This document shows, one piece after another, positions 33,401 through 45,190 of a stretch of DNA of 64,000 nucleotides. Under the pieces are notes generated by a model. It did not search any database. It saw only the letters and a program-made list of their open reading frames with translations, and was not told where the DNA came from. A program made the translations under genes and the position numbers. Origin of the DNA: Posidonia oceanica (lineage: Eukaryota > Streptophyta > Magnoliopsida > Alismatales > Posidoniaceae); contig JAZBRS010000014.1 of the NCBI GenBank assembly GCA_037176725.1, positions 77,234,501-77,298,500 on the forward strand, given 5' to 3'. Position 1 is the stretch's first letter. The number at the start of each line of letters is the position of its first letter.

Positions 33401-36400
33401 GTCTTCAGATCGCCGCGTCATCGCGCCGATCGCCCGGAATGCGTTTCTGAAGCTCTGCAGACCTCCGGTGGCTTCTCCGGCTCGCTCCAGCCCGCGTCAA
33501 GCCCTGCCGAGCATCGCTCGACCTCCGTCAGGACCTGGAGATGCCTCCCCGCCGGTCTACGCTGCTCCAACACCCCCGTGCCGGCGTTCATGGACACTGG
33601 CAACTTGCTGCTACAATGTCCATGGCCGTCGGCCATAGCACTGTTCATTTATTTTTCAGTTATCTAAGTTTTTTGTTAAATATTGCATTTCTGGTCTGAG
33701 TTTTTATTATTTTGCATTCCAGTCCTTTATTTGACTTAATCTACTGATTTTTGAACTGAAACCATGTCAAATTGCATGAAATGTTTGTAATTTTCCTTAT
33801 TTGCATGCTGATCCATTTACTGTGCTTTCCTTCGTTAATAAGTTAGACTTTGGCCCTCCTGCTTTTGATTTTTGCACTTAAGTCCTGCAGTAGTTTAATT
33901 AGATTTGATGCATGAACTTTGCCATATAAAATTGCATTCCAGGTCCCTTTTGTTTGCTGTATTTTTCTTCTGGTCCTCTGTCCTATAGAACTTAGGTTTT
34001 ATTTTTTATTTTTGCTTGTTGCAATGCATTTATCCCCCTCTGTTTTCTGATTTTTGCATGTAGGCCCTTTCTAATGCACAGTAGTCTTTTAAATGCATAT
34101 TTAGCTTATTAAATTGTATTTTTGACCTTGCATATTTTAAAAATTGCATGTCAGTCCTCTGTCTGCCTCTTTAATGCATATTTTGCTTCAAAAATTGCAT
34201 TTTTGACCTTGCATGATTTGAAAATTGCACATAGGTCCTCAGCATGCTTATAAAAATCATTTAAATGCATATTTTGCTTCAAAAATTGCATTTTAGCCCC
34301 GCATGTTTGAAAAATTGCATGTAGGTCCCCCATTTGCATTCCCAGACTACTTAGGACCCTGTTTTTTTTGGAAAAATTGCATTTTAGACCCTAATGATTT
34401 TAAAATTGCATTTCAACTTGCCACATGTTTTCAAAACTTGTCCTGACACATACCCATTTTGAAAATGCATTTTAAACCCTGACCTTTGCAAAATTGCATC
34501 CAGACCCTCCTTTTCTCAAAATCCTTGCATGAAAGCCCCAAACTTTTCAAAACTTTTGCATTTAGACCCCCATCTTTTCAAAAACTGCATTTGACCCCCA
34601 ATTTTCTGAAAAATCCCCCTGAGTCTTTTCTTGCTTTCTGCATGCATTTGCATTCATGCTTTCTTGCTTTTTGCATCCTCTGCACACACTTAAAGCTTTA
34701 TTAGCTCCCATTCACGAGGGAGGACCTGTTTGCACACCCCTAGGACCTCCTGAACATTTAGATCTGTTCTTCTCCCCTGTTCTGGCCCCTCTGCCTTGAA
34801 GCTGCGATATCTTCCAATCCGGCCGTTGGATCTTCTCCAAAAAGCTACCCAGACGACCCCGGCGGAGCGCTCTTCAGCATGGAGCAAGCAGATTTCAGAT
34901 CAGGCTTCAGATTTCCCAGGTATGTCCTCCTGAACCCCTGCACAGCATTCATTTACACATCATTTGCATTGCATGCATCGTTTTCGCTTTTTGCTTCTTC
35001 GAGCATGTAGAATAGGACTTCCTCCTCTCATCCATCAACTCCGTTCCTCGTTTCGCGTATTCTCAAGTGTTTTGTGTTGTGTTTCCCCTGCATTCACCAC
35101 TTATTGCGACTTTCTTCCCCCTTTTCCACAATCCGATCGCACCGCGAGCTTTGGGCAGCGTGCGAGACACATCGTGGAGCGGTTTAGTGGGAAACAATCG
35201 CAAAACGGTGGTAATCCCTCCACTTGCTTGTTCTCCCCAGTGTAGGTCTTCACACCTACTTTGCGTGGCCCTTAAATAGTGCCTGTTCTCACACATGCAC
35301 TGTTTGCTTCTCCTTTCGCTTTTCTTATCCTCTCTCTTTGCATTTGCGTCTGCATGGTTTTGCCGAGGTTTTATTCCGTCTTTTGGCACCGTTTTGCGTG
35401 CCCGCTCTGTTTTTTTGGCACCGTTTTGCGTGCCCGCTTCGCTTTTGGCACCGTTTTGCGTGCTCGCTTCGTTTTTGGCGCCTTTTTGCGCGCTCGCCCT
35501 GCTTTTGGCACCGTTTTGCGTGCCTGCTTTGTCTTTTCCACCGTTTCACGTGCCCGCTTTGTTTTTGGCACCGTTTTGCATGCCCGCTTCGCTTTTGGCA
35601 CAGTTTTGCGTGCCCGCCTCGCTTTTGGCACCGTTTTGCGTGCCCGCTTCGCTTTTGGCACAGTTTTGCGTGCCTGCCTCGCTTTTGGCACCATTTTGCG
35701 TGCCCGCTTTGTTTCTGGCACTATTTTGCGTGCCCGTCTTGTTTTCTTGCACCGTTTTGCATGCCGCTCTCGTTTCTTGCATTGTTTCGCGTGTTTTGCG
35801 CCGTTTTCTCTTGCATGTCGCTTGCATCTGCATGGATTTACCGTTGTTTTGCTTTTTCGCTTGCATTTGCATATAGGGCAGTGATGCTTACTGCCTGGAG
35901 TTCTCACGAGCCAGGTTTCGCTCGGTTCGGAACACAGACAGCGCTGCTGAGCACTTAGACAGCATGTTTACTTTCTTGCATTGCATCCCACCACTTAGAG
36001 CACACCTATGAGCATTCATTCTGGCATTCATTGGCATTTAGGCATTCAGATCTGCATTTCCCTGCGTATGCGAGCGTAAGCCTAGAAACACCGATTCTCG
36101 GGCGTGTCGGGGGTGCCTAACACCTTCCCCGTGTGTAACAGGAGTCCTTGCCCAGTCTTTTGGCCCGCAATGACCATATCGCCCTTATCCTAGGCATGAG
36201 CCATCTCATTTGCATGTATTTGCATTTGTTTTCCTTTGCATTGCTTTGCTTTGCTTTGCATTTCTTGCTTGGTTTGGCGTGTTAATTCACGCATTTCCCC
36301 TGGTTTTCCTTGTCTCCCGATAATAGACATGGTGGCGACTCTGATTTGTCTTATCTTCTTCTTTTCTTCTTTTTAAGTGTTTTCGAGTTGAGCCCTCCTC

Positions 36401-36449
36401 CTCGGATCGCCGCTAATAGTAAGCCTGATTTCTGATTAGGATTACGACA
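30471..36449 (+). repeat. LTR B (5,979 bp)
   Basis: Starts TGTTGACACCCCATCTTG and ends ACGACA one base before a primer site. No polypurine tract precedes it; it begins inside the E1 array, as a 5' LTR inserted there would. Contains AAACCCTA-type telomere-like sequence, an A-rich block 31180-31910, a pyrimidine tract 31980-32200, TATA-like GATAAAGCC at 32389-32397, donors CAG|GTAAAC at 33195-33197 and CAG|GTATGT at 34919-34921, hairpin GTAGGT/ACCTAC at 35242-35259, an expanded 30-bp repeat 35385-35780, and GGGGGTGCCTAACACC at 36109-36130. Clearly diverged from LTR C. Confidence 0.93.
35385..35780 (+). repeat. 30-bp tandem repeat within LTR B
   Basis: About thirteen units containing GGCACCGTTTTGCGTGCC, each with a five-base GGCAC/GTGCC hairpin. 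One unit has GGCGC with GCGC, changing both arms. C (43074-43160), D (60725-60960) and A (20570-20870) have fewer copies, so the array has expanded in B. Open frames of about 200 codons across it are only the 30-bp unit read in frame. Confidence 0.88.
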
Positions 36450-37998
36450 GTGGCGACTCCGCTGGGGATGCTAGACTTCGGCTTTCGCCTCCGCTTTCGC
36501 TCGCTTGGGATTTGCTTGCTTTGTTTGCCTTTTGTGCCTCCTTTGCCTGTTTTGCTCGCTTTTCTGTGCAAACTCCTAGCGAGTCGCCTCGTGGCTACTC
36601 TGCCTAGGTTTTGCACCTCCTTGGCACTCTCAAGCTAATAACCTAAACTATCATCTAGGCCGATCCATGGTCTGCCCACAGTTGTGTTATACGGCTGACA
36701 TCCAGTAACTGTCCCTTGCAATTGCGGTTTCCAGTTGATAGGTCTGTAAACTATCCTCCAGTTGATAGGTCTGTAAACTATCCGCCAGTTGATAGGACTG
36801 TAAACTATCGCTAGGCTGATATCCTAAACTATCACCAGCAATTGCATTATACGGCTGATATCCAGTAACTATCCCTCATCATTGCGCGTTCCAGTTGATA
36901 GGCCTGTAAACTATCCGCCAGTTGATAGGACTGTAAACTATCGTTCCAGTTGATAGGACTGTAAACTATCGCTAGGCTGATATCCTAAACTATCACACGC
37001 AATCATGTTATACGGCTGACACTCAGTAACTGTCCCTCGCAAATGCCATTTCCAGTTGATAGGTCTGTAAACTATCCGCCAGTTGATAGGTCTGTAAACT
37101 ATCCGCCAGTTGATAGATCTGTAAACTATCGCTCCAGTTGATAGGACTGTAAACTATCTGGCATTTGCGTTATACGGCTGATACCCAGTAACTATCACTC
37201 ATGGTTTGTGGCTTCCAGTTGATAGGTCTGTAAACTATCTGCCAGTTGATAGGTCTGTAAACTATCCGCCAGTTGATAGGACTGTAAACTATCCCACACA
37301 ACCATGTTATACGGCTGATATCCAGTAACTATCACTCACAACTGCTCTAGGCTGATAACCTAAACTATCGCTCCAGGCTGATAACCTAAACTATCACTCC
37401 CGGTTGATAGGACCGTAAACTATCCGGACGATAAGCCCGTCACCTTATCACCTTTTTTTGGCGTGGCCTTGCCCCAGGAAGGCAAAGTCATGCACCTCCT
37501 TTTTTGCGATAGGAGAATTGGCCTCTCTCCCCTCGCACCCCTCCTTTCTCTTCTGCTAGCTTGCTCCCTGGGCGGGGACGAGCTGCACCTTGTTTTTCCT
37601 TGCTTTGTCGCGCAAGTCTGGCCTTCCTGCCAGATCCTTGCACCACATCGCGTCCTTTTAGCATTTTCTCTTGCATCATCTCTGCATCTTCTCGGCTAGC
37701 ATTGCATACTACTTTAATATCATCGGCATCACTTGCACAGCATCAGCATTTTCCTCTAATTGGCTAACTTTTGTACTAACTCTTGCATTGCATTTGCATT
37801 AGCATGCATTGCACACTTAGCATCATCCATCTGCACCCTGCATCTTGCATTGCGGCAACAGGCTATGATTTTCGGTGCATCCGCCGAATAAGTAGCTCAC
37901 GCCCATAGCAAACCGCTGCTTCCGCCGGTCAGATGGGGTGTCTTGTCAACCCTGAGCAGCGGCCTCGCTCCGCTTGACCTTGCTCAGGGAGGGGCATC
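36450..37998 (+). other. Gene-less internal region between LTR B and LTR C
   Basis: Primer site TGGCGACTCCGCTGGGGA at 36451-36468 and about 170 bp of leader (to about 36624) are joined directly to the 3' UTR. Gag, pol, PMD and most repeats are missing; the junction lies at GGC before ACTCTCAAGCTAAT. The 3' UTR part has the structured domain (36624-37425), tail sequence, and a normal polypurine tract before LTR C. It is a deletion derivative that could only move with proteins from other copies. Confidence 0.85.
36624..37425 (+). repeat. Structured repeat domain (B-C copy)
   Basis: Sense-strand version of 3726-4522. Units have CAG or CGG, then GATAG, then CTG or CCG, then CTATC; AGG/CCT variants occur (GGCTGATATCCTAAAC). 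Enclosing stems: TGCAATTGC 36717-36725 with GCAATTGCA 36838-36846; CATCATTGCGCG 36877-36888 with 36996-37007 (two mismatches); CGCAAATGCCA 37038-37048 with TGGCATTTGCG 37159-37169 (perfect); CATGGTTTGTGG 37200-37211 with 37294-37306 (one bulge). Outer pair CAGTTGTG near 36681 with CACAACTG near 37335. Confidence 0.85.
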
Positions 37999-38013
37999 TG
38001 TTGACACCCCATC
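37932..38013 (+). promoter_or_regulatory. Polypurine tract and LTR-border inverted repeat before LTR C
   Basis: AGGGAGGGGCATC directly precedes TGTTGACACC. GATGGGGTGTC 37932-37942 pairs with GACACCCCATC 38003-38013 inside the LTR, and CCCTGAGC 37950-37957 with GCTCAGGG 37982-37989. The same design as at 3164-3245, though the loop sequence differs. Confidence 0.75.
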
Positions 38014-41000
38014 TTGGCAGGCTTGGACTTTGGAGCCCTCCTAGTGGTTGCTGGACTCAAACCCTAACCTAAAACCAAACCCTAATCCTCTTCTTTACCT
38101 TTCGAAACCAAGCCAACTTGACCTAAGCCTTTACCCCTCTTCCCAAACTCAAAACCTGACCAAAATCCATAGGAAAACCCACCAGCACCCACTTAGCAAA
38201 CCTACCCAAGAACTTAGAAACTCTCAAACCTAGGCCATTCCCAAAAACCCTAGAAAACCTAGGTGAAACTACCCTTTTTCTACACCTTGAAACCCCTCCA
38301 AAACCTTCTTAGAATCAAACCAAAACCTCAGAACCAACACTAGAAACCCTAGGCTACCCACTCTCCAATTTTCATCCCAATCCAAGACCTCTAAGCCTCT
38401 CATTTGCCCTAATTATCCTTTTCTCTCTCCAGGATTATCATTTTCTCTCTCCTCTCTCTCTCCTGATTATCGTCTCTCTTTTCATCCCTTTCTTGCTCTT
38501 TTTCCTGCCTGGCTGTGGGCCCCCTTTGTGCTTCTATCCCTTCTCTATCTTATTCCTATTTTTACTTTATTTTTAACATTTTCCCTGAATTTTAAAAAAT
38601 CATTTCCCTCCAACTCATCTCTTTCCCTTTTATTTCCCCCTTTTTCCATTTCCTTCCTCCTTCTCTTTTCCTTTTCTTTCTTTTGCTAAAATCCATAAAA
38701 AGCCCTAAAAAATTTGTAAAACTCCAAAACATAAGAGAAACAAACCAGAACTCTAAGAAAAGTAATTAAAAACATTAAACAAACAATTAAAAACCTAAAC
38801 TTAACTAAATCAAGCTAAAAAGAAAATCAAACATGCAAACTAAAAAATGCAAAACAAACTAAAAGAAAATACTGAAAAATCAAGGAAAAAACTAAAATAA
38901 AATCAAAACCCACCAAAAGTGAAAACCCTATCAAAAGAATTAAAAAACAAACCCTAAAAAGAAGTAAAACAATTAAAACACTAAGATAAGTAATTAATGA
39001 AAGAAAAAAGCCTAACTTAGCAAACCTAAGAAAAAACAACCTAAGAACTTAATTAAAAAGAAAATGAAAAACACATTAAAAAGACTTAAAAACTCTCCAT
39101 CAAATCAGAGAAACCCAATTAAAAAAACATCAAGAAAAATCAACAAGTAAAAATCAAAAACCTAATTCAAAAGACTTAAGAAAGAAAGAAACCTAAAAGA
39201 CTAAAACTAAAAGCCCAAAACCCATCCTAATTAACCTAAAAATAAATCCTAAAAATCCTAATTAACATCCTAAAATGCTTAACAAGAAAAACACAATTAA
39301 CAAAACAATTTAAAAGATTTAACAAACACTTAATCAAATGGAAAACAAATTAAGAACAAAACAAAACCCTAAAACCCTAATCAAGCCCAAAACACACTAA
39401 TTAACCCAAAACAGTCATTAAAAAATCTAATTAAAATCCTAACTCACAACACAACACCCTAATATTTTTACTTATTTTTAATTTATTTTTTCCTAATTTT
39501 ATTTCCTCTCTTTTCCCTCTCTTTCTTTCTTTCTTCCTTCTCATTTTTCTTTCCTATTTCCTTGCTGGGCCCATCAGCCCGTTCCTCTCCTTCTTCTTTA
39601 TTTTTTCTTTTTCTTTTTTTTTCTTTCGCCCGTGGCCCGGCCCAACCTTCTCCACCCTTCTTCTTCCTCAACCTTCTGCGCTTTCCTCAGCTTTTTCTCC
39701 CACGAGCGGCCAGCTACAGCCCTCCCTCCATCGTTTAAAATTTGAAGCCCTCCATCCAATCACCTACAGAGCTTGCCGCCTCTCTTCCATTTCAGCACCT
39801 TTTCCGAGAGGCATTGAATGCCGGTCGCCTCGCCGTCTCCTGTCTACTGCGGTGACTGCTGATTGAATTCAAATTCAGCAGCGCGCCAGCAGCCAGCACC
39901 TCCTCATATAAGCTCCCGTTCTTTCCACCAGCATGGAGTTTTCATAAAAAAGGATCCTCAGTTGGCAATCAGTGTGAGCAATCAGAGAGAACCAGCAGTT
40001 AGCGAACCAGAGACCCATTCCATTGCAATTTCCTCCACCTGAGCGACCTTCCTCCTTTCTTCCTCCTCTTCACCCTCCAATTCCAGAGAAGAAAGAGCAG
40101 TAAGAGAGAGTCTGAGAGAGTCCTTGGCGTCCCAGAGAGAGATCCCAATCCCAGAGCATTCCCACACCCAAATCCTTCTCCTTTTCCTTCTGAAATCCAC
40201 AGCAAATCCTCCTCTTTCTTTTCCAGTAACCCGACACCTTTCCTAGCCTCAGAACCTCTCCCAATCAATCCCCCAAACTCACCCAGCAACCCTGCATCCT
40301 CCCTTCACCATTTCCCGGCCATTCCACCACTAAAACACCACCTGATCACCTGCAGAAAGCCAACAGCAACCCAACACTGATCCCTCCAGAATTCCCTTCA
40401 TCACAGCTCGCTACTTCCTCCCAAATTCCACCCAGAAATCCACCTAACCTCCACCTTCCAAAAGCACTTAACCTTCAGCCCTCTCCCTCGCCACCGGCCA
40501 AGAACTACACCACAAACACCTGTGTCACCTTCAGACCAGAAGATCGGCCAACCTCCAATCTCTCTCCACACTCTCCAGAAAGCCAACCCAGCTATCCAGA
40601 ATCATCCACCGGACCTCCAGCAATCCTCCGGAAGGCTCCATCCAGTCCGACGAGCAGCAAACATCCTCTCCGGCCTCCGGTTACATTTCTGAACCCACAA
40701 ATTGCCAGATCTCTCTCCAAGCTGTGAAGCTTCCATCCGATCGATCGGGAAGCACCGGAAGAACCTTCTGAAGCAGCTCCAACCCTCGCGAGCGGCCGAC
40801 GACGTCCGCAGCGACCGGACGACCTCCGCCGACGATTGCTGAAGCCATCGACGTCGGGAGGACGACTCAGACGCGGAAAAAGGTGACTCTTTACTCCCTT
40901 AGCTTCCTCTTCTCCCCCTGTTGCTTCTCCGCCCTTCAGAATGGCATCTCCGGTCTTCCTGCTCCGAAGTCAGTCGCCGGTCAGGTCGTCTTCTCCAGCG

Positions 41001-43851
41001 AGGTTCTCCGTTCGTCACGCCGCTCCGGCCAACGGAACGTGGCTCTAGCGACCGTCCGAGCTTCGCACGAACATCAGGAAGCTTCTCCGGCCCTTAGAAC
41101 GTGGCGTCGCTGCGTCGAACGGCCGGACCAAGCTCCTGAACCTCTGCAGAGCTCCGGCGAGCGCTCCGGTGCGTTCCAGGCTGCGTCGTCCTCCGCCGAT
41201 CGCCGCCCGACCTCCGTCAGCTCTGGGAGCACCTCCCCCGCCGATCAGCTCGTCTCCAGCAGCCCTATGCCGGCGGTCGCGAGCACTGGTAGCCAGCTGC
41301 TACAGTGCTCACGGCCGTCGGCCGTTACTGTAGAATTATTTTTACATCTGTATAGTTTTTAGGTAAATATTGCATGCTTAGTCTAAGTTTTCTTATTTTT
41401 GCGTTTCAGTCCTTATGTCATTTAATCTGCTGTCTTTTTGATTTAAAACCATGCTAAATCGCATAAAGTATTTCTGTTTTTCTGTATTTGCATTCCAGTT
41501 CGTTTACTGTGCTTGCCAGTTATAAAAAAATTATGCTTTAGCCCTTCTGGTTTCATTTTTTGCATCTGAATCCTGCAGTAGATTATTTAATTTTAATGTA
41601 TTAAGTTTGCCTTATTATATTGCAATCCGGACCCCTGTTTTTTCTCATTTTTACTGTCTGATCCATTGCACTGTAGAACTTAGGTTATATTTTTAATTTT
41701 TGGTTGCTGCATTGCATTTTACCCCTTCTGCTTTCTTATTTTGCATCTAGGTCCTTTTTAAATGCACAGTAGTCATCTTGCATGCATTTTAGCTTATTAA
41801 ATTGCATTCTTCCCCCTGCATCTTTTAAAAATTGCATGTCAGTCCTTCGTTCATGATTTCAGTGCATACTTTGCATATTAAATTGCATTTTTGACCCTGC
41901 ATGATTTGAAAATGACACATAGGTCCTTTGCATCCTTATAAAATCATTTAAAAATGCCTGTTTTGCCCTTGAAATTGCATTTTAGTCTCCCGTGTTTGCA
42001 AAATAGCATGTAGGCCCTCCCCTTGCATTTCCAGACCCCAGAACCCTGATTTCTGGGAAAATTGCATTTTAGACCCCAATATTTCCAAAATTGCATTCTG
42101 ATTTGCAACTTGTTTTCAAAACCTCCCCTGATGCATACCCTTTTTCAAAATTGCATTCTAAAACCTATACTTTGCAAAATTACCCTTTATCCCCTCCTGT
42201 TTTCAAAACCCCTGCCTGTAGGCCCCAATCCTTTTCAAAACTTTGCATTTAAGCCCTCCCGCCTTTTTAAAAATAGCATTTGAATCCCAGTTTTTCCAAA
42301 AATTTCCCCCTTGTGTTCTTTTTGCACTCTACATGCATCTTGCATTCATGTAGCTTTGCACTTAGCATCCCTTTTGCACACACTAAAACCCCCTTAGCTC
42401 CCATTCACCTGGGAGGACCTTTTGCACACCCCTAGGACCTCCTGAACACTTAGATCTGCTCTTCTCCCCTGTTCTGGCCCTCCTACCTTGAAGCTGCGAC
42501 ATCTTCCAATCCAGCCGTTGGATCTTCCCAAACAAGCTGCCCAGACGACCGCGGTGAAGCGCTCTTCAGCATGGACCAAGCAGATTTCAGATCAGGCTCC
42601 AGGTTTTCCAGGTATGTCCTCCTGAACCCTTCCATCGCATTCATTTGCATGCCATTTGCATTGTTTGCCTTGTTTTCGCTTTTTGTTTCTTCGATCATGT
42701 AGAATAGGACTTCCTCTTCTTATCTATCAACTCCGTTCCTCGTTTCGCGTATTCTTGAGTGTTTTGCGTTGCGTTTCCCCTAGATTCACCACTTATTGCG
42801 ACTTTCTTCCCCCTTTTCCACGATCCGATCGCGCCGCGAGCTTTGGGCAGCGTGCGAGACACATCTTGGGGCGGTTTAGTGGGAAACGGTCACAAAGCGG
42901 TGGTAATCCCTCCATTTGCACATTCTCCCCATAGTAGGTCTTCACACCTACTCTGTGCGGCCATCAAACAGTGTCTGTTCTCACACACGCACTGTTTGCC
43001 TCTCCTTTAGCTTCTTCTGATCTTTTTCCCTGCATTTGCATTCGCATAGCTTTTTCGAGGTTTTATTTCGCTGCTTTTGGCACCATTTTGCATGCCCGCT
43101 TCGCTTTTGGCACCGTTTTGAGTGCCCGTCTTGTCTTTTTGCACCGTTTCACGTGCCGTTTTCGTTTCTTGCCTCGTTTTGCGCATTTTACGTTGTTTTC
43201 TCTTGCATGTCGCCTGCATTGCATGGTTTTCCCGTTGTTTTGCTTTTTCGCCTGCATTTGCAAGTAGGGCAGTGATGCTTACTGCCTGGTGTTCTCACGA
43301 ATCAGGTTTCGCCCGGTTCGGAACACAGACAGCGTTGCTGAGCACTTAGACTGCACGTTTACTTTCCTGCATTGCATTCTCTCCACTTAGAGCACATCTT
43401 GAGCATTCATTTAGGTATTCATTGGCACATAGGCATTCAAATCTACATTTCCCTGCGTATACGAGCGTAAGCCTAGAAAGACCGATTCTCGGGTGTGTCG
43501 GGGGTGCCTAACACCTTCCCCGAGCGTAACAGGAGTCCTTGCCCAGTCTTTTGGCCCGCAATGACCATATTGCCCTTATCTTAGGCTAGAGTCATCTCAT
43601 TTGCATTCATTTGCATTTGTTTTCCTTTGCATTGCTTTGCTTTGCTTTGCTTTGCATTTCTTGCTTGGTTTTGCGTGTTAATCCACGCATTTCCCCCGGT
43701 TTTCCTTGTCTTCCATTAATAGACATGGTGGCGACTCTGATTTGTCTTATCTTCCTCTTTTCTCCTCGATTTTAAGTATTTTCGAGTTGAGCCTCTTCCT
43801 CGGATCAAATCGCCGCTAATAGTAAGCCTGATTCCGATTGGGATTACTACA
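37999..43851 (+). repeat. LTR C (5,853 bp), shared between two internal regions
   Basis: Preceded by a polypurine tract (so a 3' LTR for the B-C unit) and followed by primer site and full leader (so a 5' LTR for the next unit). Internal order as in the other LTRs: telomere-like repeats, A-rich block 38690-39450, pyrimidine tract 39480-39700, TATA-like CATATAAGC near 39905-39913, GC-rich part, TTGCAT-rich part 41360-42330, donor CAG|GTATGT at 42611-42613, hairpin AGTAGGT/ACCTACT 42933-42952, 30-bp units 43074-43160, GGGGTGCCTAACACC at 43500-43521. Confidence 0.93.
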
Positions 43852-45190
43852 GTGGCGACTCTGCTGGGGATGCTAGACTCCGACTTTCGTTTCTGGCTTT
43901 TTGCTCGCCCGCTTTCGCAATTTTGCTTGCCTTTGCTTACCTCTTTTGCCTGTTTTGGTCGCTCTTCTGTGCAAACTCCTAGCGAGTCGCCTTATGGTTA
44001 CTCTGCTTAGGTTTTGCACCTACCTCGGCTGCTTTGCCTTGGCGTTTGCTCTGTCTTGCTCTGCTTTGCCTCTGTTGCTTGTTTACTCGCTCATTCCCTT
44101 GCTTCTGCTCTTACCTGCTTTACAGCTTACCTGTCTTTATTTTCGTTATCTTGCTTGCTTATTATTGCTTTATTTCTCGCACAATGCATGTCTACATACT
44201 TGTTTGGCAACAATGCATGCTTTTTGAATGATGAATGCTTCTTTTACACACTTGCTATGACACTACGCACGCACATGCCCTGTATATATGTCTTTTGACA
44301 TGATGAATGCTTTCACTTCACTATCATGCTCACAAACACTTGCACATGCCATGCACTTGCCTTTTGCTGTGTTGTATGTTGTTTGCTTGCCATATTTGGT
44401 TGATCTTCTTCCCTTTCGCACATGCCATGCCTAGGATAGTAGAGACTCGTTTGCTCCCCCCCATGGTTAACTAAAAACAGCAAGTAAAAAGAACTTCTAG
44501 GAGCAACTAGAGACTTCAAACAATCCTGCACTCCCTTTGGTTAATAAAATGTGCAAGATAAAAGACTTTAATCATTTGCATAAGCATCATATAGGGCATG
44601 CATTCTTCTCATCTGAGTCCACCTACTAGTCTGCGAAGGACGGTCCCGGCCTCTTGTTCCACCGCTTTGGGCGTGGTGCAAGTCAGTCGGTCTGTCCCCC
44701 CTTGTTCGGGGGTCGTGTCGGTGTTAGTAGAGGGTACCACCCACGCTTTGGCGGGGTAGAGGCCACCAACGCACCACCTTGTCATTACCTGAGCTTTGGG
44801 CCAGGAGTTAGGCAGGGGACCTACTTTTTCTAACCTGAGTCAGTGACCCGTACACCCAGGGATACCCGAAGTAGATCACCTTGCTAGGAAACACTAGTTA
44901 GGTAAGGGGGCATACTAGAAAGCATGCATATCATCCATGCCATTTAACTAACTCATTTGCATTCATCTTTTTAGTTTCTAACCCTAACCTCCTTCTGTTG
45001 TGTCACCAGCGATCGGTAAGCGAGTTCCCCTTGCTAGAGCTTGAGTACCGACCTTTGTTGGCACCCCTGTTGCGACTTTATTCGCGACCATTCCCTTTCT
45101 GAGTTATCCGCCTTTGCGACGATAGCTCCTCTTAGGAATTACCGTTTGAATACCCGTCGCAGTCCTGTTCTCACGCGCTCTAGGTCAGCA
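43852..45190 (+). other. C element leader with primer-binding site and predicted acceptor
   Basis: Primer site at 43853-43870. Then ATGC-rich sequence with an imperfect repeat (about 44190-44380), a conserved block 44580-44890 with hairpin-like CCACCGCTTTGGGCGTGG, branch-like CTAACCCTAAC, and acceptor GTGTCACCAG (AG 45008-45009). There is no ATG between that acceptor and the gag ATG at 45191, while many occur upstream. Confidence 0.7.

Noticed and set aside
35224..35958. Overlapping Cys/Phe-rich frames up to 244 codons in LTR B
   Set aside because: Three frames are open at once because of the 30-bp repeat; they are shorter or absent in the other LTRs.
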